64,000 nt of DNA from Triplophysa rosa (lineage: Eukaryota > Chordata > Actinopteri > Cypriniformes > Nemacheilidae): assembly GCF_024868665.1 (NCBI RefSeq), contig NC_079891.1, positions 33,007,307 through 33,071,306 of the forward strand, given 5' to 3'. Of this stretch, positions 59,498 through 64,000 are shown in pieces; the first letter of the stretch is position 1; every line of letters begins with the position of its first letter. Both the position numbers and the translations under genes were made by a program. Under the pieces are notes generated by a model. That model ran no database searches, was not told the DNA's origin, and saw only the letters and a program-made list of their open reading frames with translations.

Positions 59498-59922
59498 TTA
59501 AAGGGATAGTTCATCCAAAAATGAAAATTCTGTCATCATTTACTCACGCTCGTGTAATTTCATACCTGCATAAATTCCGATGAACACAAAGAAAGATATT
59601 TGGAAGAATGTTCGTCATTTTCAGTTCCGGGACATCATTGACTACAATAGTAGGAAGAACTAAATGGTAGTGAAAGGTGCCCGACAACCCTTTGTCTTCC
59701 TAAATTCTTCAAAATATCTCATTATGTGTTCAACAGAATAAAAAAATACAAAACAAATGTCCTGCTACGGTAGTGGATGATGTCCCAGAACTGAAAATTG
59801 CTAACATTCTTCCAAATATCTTTCTCTGTGTTCATTGGAACAAAGAAATGTATACAGGTTTGAAACAACCTGAGGGTGAGTAAATGACAGATTTTTCATT
59901 TTTGGATGAACTGTCCCTTTAA
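59498..59922 (+). mobile_element. MITE of the GGGATAGTTCACCC family, long form
   Basis: TTAAAGGGATAGTTCATCC to GGATGAACTGTCCCTTTAA, 425 bases, with an extra central segment (CATTGACTACAATAGTAGGA) seen also in the copies at 27834 and 36732. Confidence 0.88.
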
Positions 59923-60839
59923 CCTTGCATTTTCCTTCACACAAACACAATTAACAAACAAAAGGTTAATACGAGCGTTTAACACTTCCCAAGATCCAAT
60001 CTCTTTTATTACATTATTTCTATGAGAATATTATTTCATATATTTCTCCGATGTGAACTGTATGATATTTGTCTTCGCCCCTTATCTCTGGACTGCATTT
60101 CATTATAAACAGACGAAGATTTTGACTATTTTTTATGCAAATGGACGTTTTATTCATTTGAAGCTGTAATTTCTGAGCTAACCCTCTTTATAATGGAATC
60201 ACCCACACCTTTAATCTGCTGTAGATGTGAAAATTAAAAACTCACGAACACAAAGCTCCAGGTGAACTTTATCTATTAGTGATCCACCTTTTGTTCCAGA
60301 TGAGAGGTAGACTTCACTAAACTCCATCATGTTCCCACATTCATATTCCCTGTTTGTCTTTCTTTTTTACCTTCTCTCTCACACATACACGCGCTTGCTT
60401 TTCTGCATTGAAGTTAAACTTTGCATAACAAAAAGAAAAACACTTGTCCAGCAAATAAAACATGACTAAATTCATATCTGTGGAGTTCACCGGCATTAAG
60501 TTCCCCAATGTCTTTTCAGTAAAATACTGAGAAGTTTCAGTCATTAAGCTGTAGAAAATGTCCTTTACTATGGAGATCAGGTAGGCTGTTGACAGACGAT
60601 TGATGGCGTCTTTATTTAGAGCAGATGAAAGACGGGAAAATGAACTGAAACCCACACAGTAAAATGTGCTGCTGAACTATTCTTCATCTCTTTTTCAACT
60701 GGTCACTGTAGTTCAATACTATATTCAAGTAAATGTAATACTACACTTTATTATAATCAGAATAAAAATGTCATCATGAAGAGTGTGGAAGTGTAAAATG
60801 AATGTAGATTGTAGAGGTAAAATAATCTGGATTTGTGAA

Positions 60840-61110
60840 AATTTGATGAGAAATGTCTGAGTTCATATTGAGATCTTCAATAATATTGACTTTTGATTGC
60901 AGACTTGACAAATCTGAGCTCCGTTTGACACATTGTTAAAATCTCTATTACAACTCTAATGGAGACATTTGTGAGGTTTGACTCTTTTTTTCAGGAGGAA
61001 TATCTGAGACGCAGAAGGTTTATGCAAAAGTTTCCATTTGCTCTCCTTTGAATCTCTTTGATGTCTAGAAGAAATAATTGAGATATTAAAGAGATCTCAT
61101 TGGTGATTTT
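60840..61110 (-). repeat. interspersed repeat, GAGATCTCAAC family, copy 3 (inverted)
   Basis: Reverse-strand match to the copies at 3810-4095 and 38215-38530, including the TTGACTTTTGATTGCAGAC and GATGTCTAGAAGAAATAA blocks. Confidence 0.7.
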
Positions 61111-61425
61111 TCTTATGGATAGAAATATCACCGGTTCAAACACACGAAACCCGCATGAGCAACGCATCTCATTATGCCAGGAAAGATGCATGAGATGCCA
61201 AGCCACCTCACAAACAAAAAAACGACAGCTTTACCTGAACCATTCTAAACAATAAAAAAACATTTTTAGACGGTTTATCCTAAAATACTTTTTACCTACA
61301 TAACCAACAAACAAATATCACAGGGCTCCAGTGGTTTGTACCTGACCCACGATGCTGTGAGCACACTGCACTACGCACAATTGAGGCCGAGAGCCTTTTA
61401 CTACACATACACGGACGCTCTAGTG

Positions 61426-61724
61426 CAGTGGTTCTCAAACTGGGGGCCGTGGCCCCCTGGGGGGGCCCTAAGATGGATCCAGGGGGGGCACAGATTTTGT
61501 GGCATTTTATGAAATATAGAAATTTATCATAGATTTTATGCAATCAAACATCAGAAAAATGACACCACCAACCAAACGAATTGAGGTTCCAGCATTGTAT
61601 AACTGAATGTTTTTGGTATAATTAAAATTCTAAGTTTAAGATTATACGTCTTTATATGGGGGGCCGCAAAGCGATGCACTTAACACAAAGGGGGCCTTAC
61701 AACGAAAAAGTTTGAGAACCACTG
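61426..61724. mobile_element. hAT-type MITE (CAGTGGTTCTCAAAC ends)
   Basis: CAGTGGTTCTCAAACTGGGG at the left and AAGTTTGAGAACCACTG at the right are inverted repeats. The flanks CTCTAGTG and GGTTAGTG match at 5 of 8 positions, a decayed duplication. A half copy is at 41682-41877. Confidence 0.85.
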
Positions 61725-62079
61725 GGTTAGTGGACACATTCCCACTCTTCGATCAGGATGGTTAGATAAGTGTTTGGCACTCTTAAGGACAGGACCACTG
61801 GGCATGGCTGGAGGACACTTCTCGTGGTTCTCACAGGGCATAGGAGATGCTCAAATGAGCATTTTAATTACAGCCGAGAAAACAAACAAGCTACTCAAAG
61901 TTTGAAAGTAGCAAACACGGACGCTGTGTGACCTGCTTGACCCGAGCTGTGTGAATGCCTGCGATGTCGAGTTGCTTACATCAAACATCGAAAACTAGTC
62001 AGTTATATGATCATCTGAATGTTTTGCATAGCACCAGACAAAAACTAAACTACAGCTGGATGGACCGATCCGAACAACA

Positions 62080-62490
62080 CAGGCAGACGGACAAGACAGA
62101 AAGACAGACACACAGATATAGAAATATGATAGACTGACAGACAAACAGAAACAGACAAATAGACAGACAGACAGACACATACAAAATGGAGAGACAGACA
62201 GATACAGAGACAGATAAACAGACAAACAGACGGATAGACAGACATCAGACAGACAGATAAACAGATACACAGACAGATAGACACACAGACAGACAGACAC
62301 CGTGTCTACACCAGACGTGACTGTCGCGTCCGGTGTAGACACGGGGAGACAGATAAACAGACAGACACAAAGACAGACAAACAGATAGACAGACAGACAG
62401 ACATATAAACAGATACAGAGACGGATAAAGAGACAAACAATACACAGACATACAGACAGATAAACAGATACACAAAGAGACAGACAGACA
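62080..62490 (+). repeat. CAGA-type microsatellite
   Basis: Interrupted CAGA, GACA and GATA units over about 400 bases, broken by a 45-base hairpin at 62300-62344. Confidence 0.9.
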
Positions 62491-63426
62491 TGTTGCGTCA
62501 AATTGTTTCTATTACTCTGCTAAAACGAGAACAAAGAGGAAAGCGGTGTTTTGTTCAAGGTTGATGTGTGTATTGTTCTAAACATCTTCATCTTCACCTC
62601 ATGGGGGTCTTGTCTATCATCAATTTTCGACCCCGTGATTCACCCGTCCTGCTGGAGAAAGGTGCGAATGAATCTGTCTGTTGTGTAATATATAGTGGCT
62701 TTGCGACGGCTGTAAATAATTCCTCAGTGTTTCCCGAAACGATGAATCTTATTGAAAAGCTAACAGCAGATGTCATCGATTTTTCATTTTCACCTGAAGA
62801 GGCGCATACTCTTCTCACAAATATTCTTCCAGATGACTTTCACCTGCTTTTTGAGTTGCATATAAACCTCCCACACGCACAACAGAGAAGCATCGCTTTT
62901 CTCTAATAAACACATGGGAAGAAATCTCAATATCTTCCTTATGAGACCACAGTTTTGCAATAAAAGTTTGCGTCAAATGAAACTTAGCATCTAGCATAGA
63001 TGAGTAAATATGACAGAACTTGTTCAAAGTCCAAGCAATAATGATGCTCGTCACAGCAAACACCTCTAATGATATAATGTCCAAACCAGAGAACGAAAAT
63101 AAGAGGGAAAGACGGTCGATAATGATCCAGCGCATCCTAATAAAACATGTAAACACAACGTTTCTCAAACAATGCATTTGTACCCGCAGCTATCGCTTGG
63201 CAACAGCGTCTTGCACAATTGCAACAAAGAGCTGCATGTGTACATCTATCCGAACACTATTATCACCAGCACACAATACTGTCATTATTATCAGAAAACA
63301 ACTCAACACAGGTGTCAAGAGGAATGACCGTACATTACAAAACTAATAATGTTAATGAGGTTTTGCTCTAATAATACAGAAATCCGTAAGATCAGTATGA
63401 CATGACACCAACCCAAAACAAGATCT

Positions 63427-63970
63427 TTAGGCTGTGTTTACATTTGACTTCTTTTTTGACAAGAAAAAGTTGACAATGGCGCTTTTTTAGTAAAAAAAAA
63501 GCTTGCAGCGTTGTGGTTACAAATAGCAGCTGCACGAAGGCAGCTCAGCTTCATCGGCAGAATAACCGAAGTCTATTTGAAAGAGAACGTATTTGCAACA
63601 ACCATCACGTATTTAAAAACTACAATAGCCTACTAATTTCTCGCTGGAAATGCAATCGAAAGTTATCGAAAGTGAAAATTAAACTTTAATTTATAACTAT
63701 GCTCCAACCGTAGTTTCGGCCGGCATTATATTTTTTCCGAGCTTGATCCTGCTCGACCAATCACCTTACTCGCATGTTGTTATGGAAACAACAGGTCTCG
63801 CTACTCGCTTGTCATTGGTTAGCTGTGAAAAGGTGCTTGAAGTAGGGTGTTTTATTTTTCAGAAAAATGTAAACTTTTTTTCTTCAAAAGACGCTCTGAG
63901 CTGCAGAAAAAGACGCCGGCGCTGGCATTTCAAAAAAAGCACTCAGGACTTTTTTGACAACACGGTTTAG
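63427..63970 (+). mobile_element. TAAGGCTGTGTT-ended element, copy 2
   Basis: TTAGGCTGTGTTTACATTTG to GACAACACGGTTTA, with GACGCCGGCGCTGGC and CCAATCACCTTACTCGCATG blocks shared with 34842-35110 in reverse. It has about 270 extra internal bases compared with that copy. Confidence 0.75.
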
Positions 63971-64000
63971 ATTATAATGTAAGACAGATGCTAGAAGCTT

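Larger units (their letters stand above)
59372..64000 (-). other. ksr2: ksr2 upstream intron (partial) with repeats
   Basis: Expected to be the intron upstream of the first visible exon; the next exon lies beyond the window. It holds a MITE (59498-59922), a GAGATCTCAAC repeat (60840-61110, inverted), a CAGTGGTTCTCAAAC element (61426-61724), a CAGA microsatellite with a hairpin (62080-62490) and a TAAGGCTGTGTT element (63427-63970). No exon matching the KSR2 N-terminus was found. Confidence 0.7.

Noticed and set aside
61995..62501. 168-residue Cys/Leu/Ser frame (SVCLSVCL)
   Set aside because: Artefact of the CAGA microsatellite.

Overview
The window is vertebrate, almost certainly teleost, nuclear DNA. 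It is AT-rich, has no dense coding, and carries many short DNA transposons plus long GATG/GATA/CAGA microsatellites. About a dozen copies of a short element with TTAA ends and the terminal sequence TTAAAGGGATAGTTCACCC point to a cyprinid-like fish, but the species cannot be named from this alone.

One protein-coding gene is supported. It is the 3' two-thirds of ksr2 (kinase suppressor of Ras 2, a MAPK scaffold pseudokinase), on the minus strand. Seventeen exons, rebuilt by eye from translated similarity, GT/AG boundaries and matching codon phase, run from 59371 (most 5' visible) to the stop codon at 3099-3101. They give about 2.4 kb of coding sequence, roughly 800 residues. The N-terminal exons (CA1 region) should lie beyond base 64000. 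In transcript order the exons encode: a small linker exon; a large Ser/Pro-rich exon with an RSKSHE 14-3-3-type site; a linker exon; an exon with an LSVP calcineurin-docking-type motif; the C1-type cysteine-rich domain over three exons; the RTESVP site; a Ser/Pro linker with a FIFP ERK-docking-type motif; and the kinase-like domain over six exons. The kinase-like domain keeps DFG and APE but has Arg in place of the catalytic Lys (VAIR), as is normal for KSR. KSR2 rather than KSR1 is indicated by the [19 protein letters not shown] loop, the TLSVPRWSPQIPRR block and the SKSHEFQLG block.

Layout. Bases 1-3098: 3' UTR and flank. 3099-8440: last three exons, with a near-perfect palindrome around a T-rich core in one intron. 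8441-15749: intron with two large fold-back elements. 15750-21411: middle kinase exons. 21412-23127: intron made almost wholly of tetranucleotide repeats. 23128-33607: closely spaced linker and C1-domain exons, one intron holding a nested transposon. 33608-39969: intron with a hAT remnant. 40146-57658: a 17.5 kb intron with an L2-like LINE fragment, a nested hAT element and a Kolobok-like THAP-domain relic. 57659-59371: Ser/Pro exon and a small cassette-like exon flanking a purine-rich tract. 59372-64000: intron with more repeats.

No tRNA, rRNA, CRISPR or second host gene was found. Nothing here looks like a new multi-gene system. The best leads are small phase-symmetric exons and a tandem splice acceptor in ksr2, the fold-back elements with iterated motifs, and several transposon insertions with clean target-site duplications.
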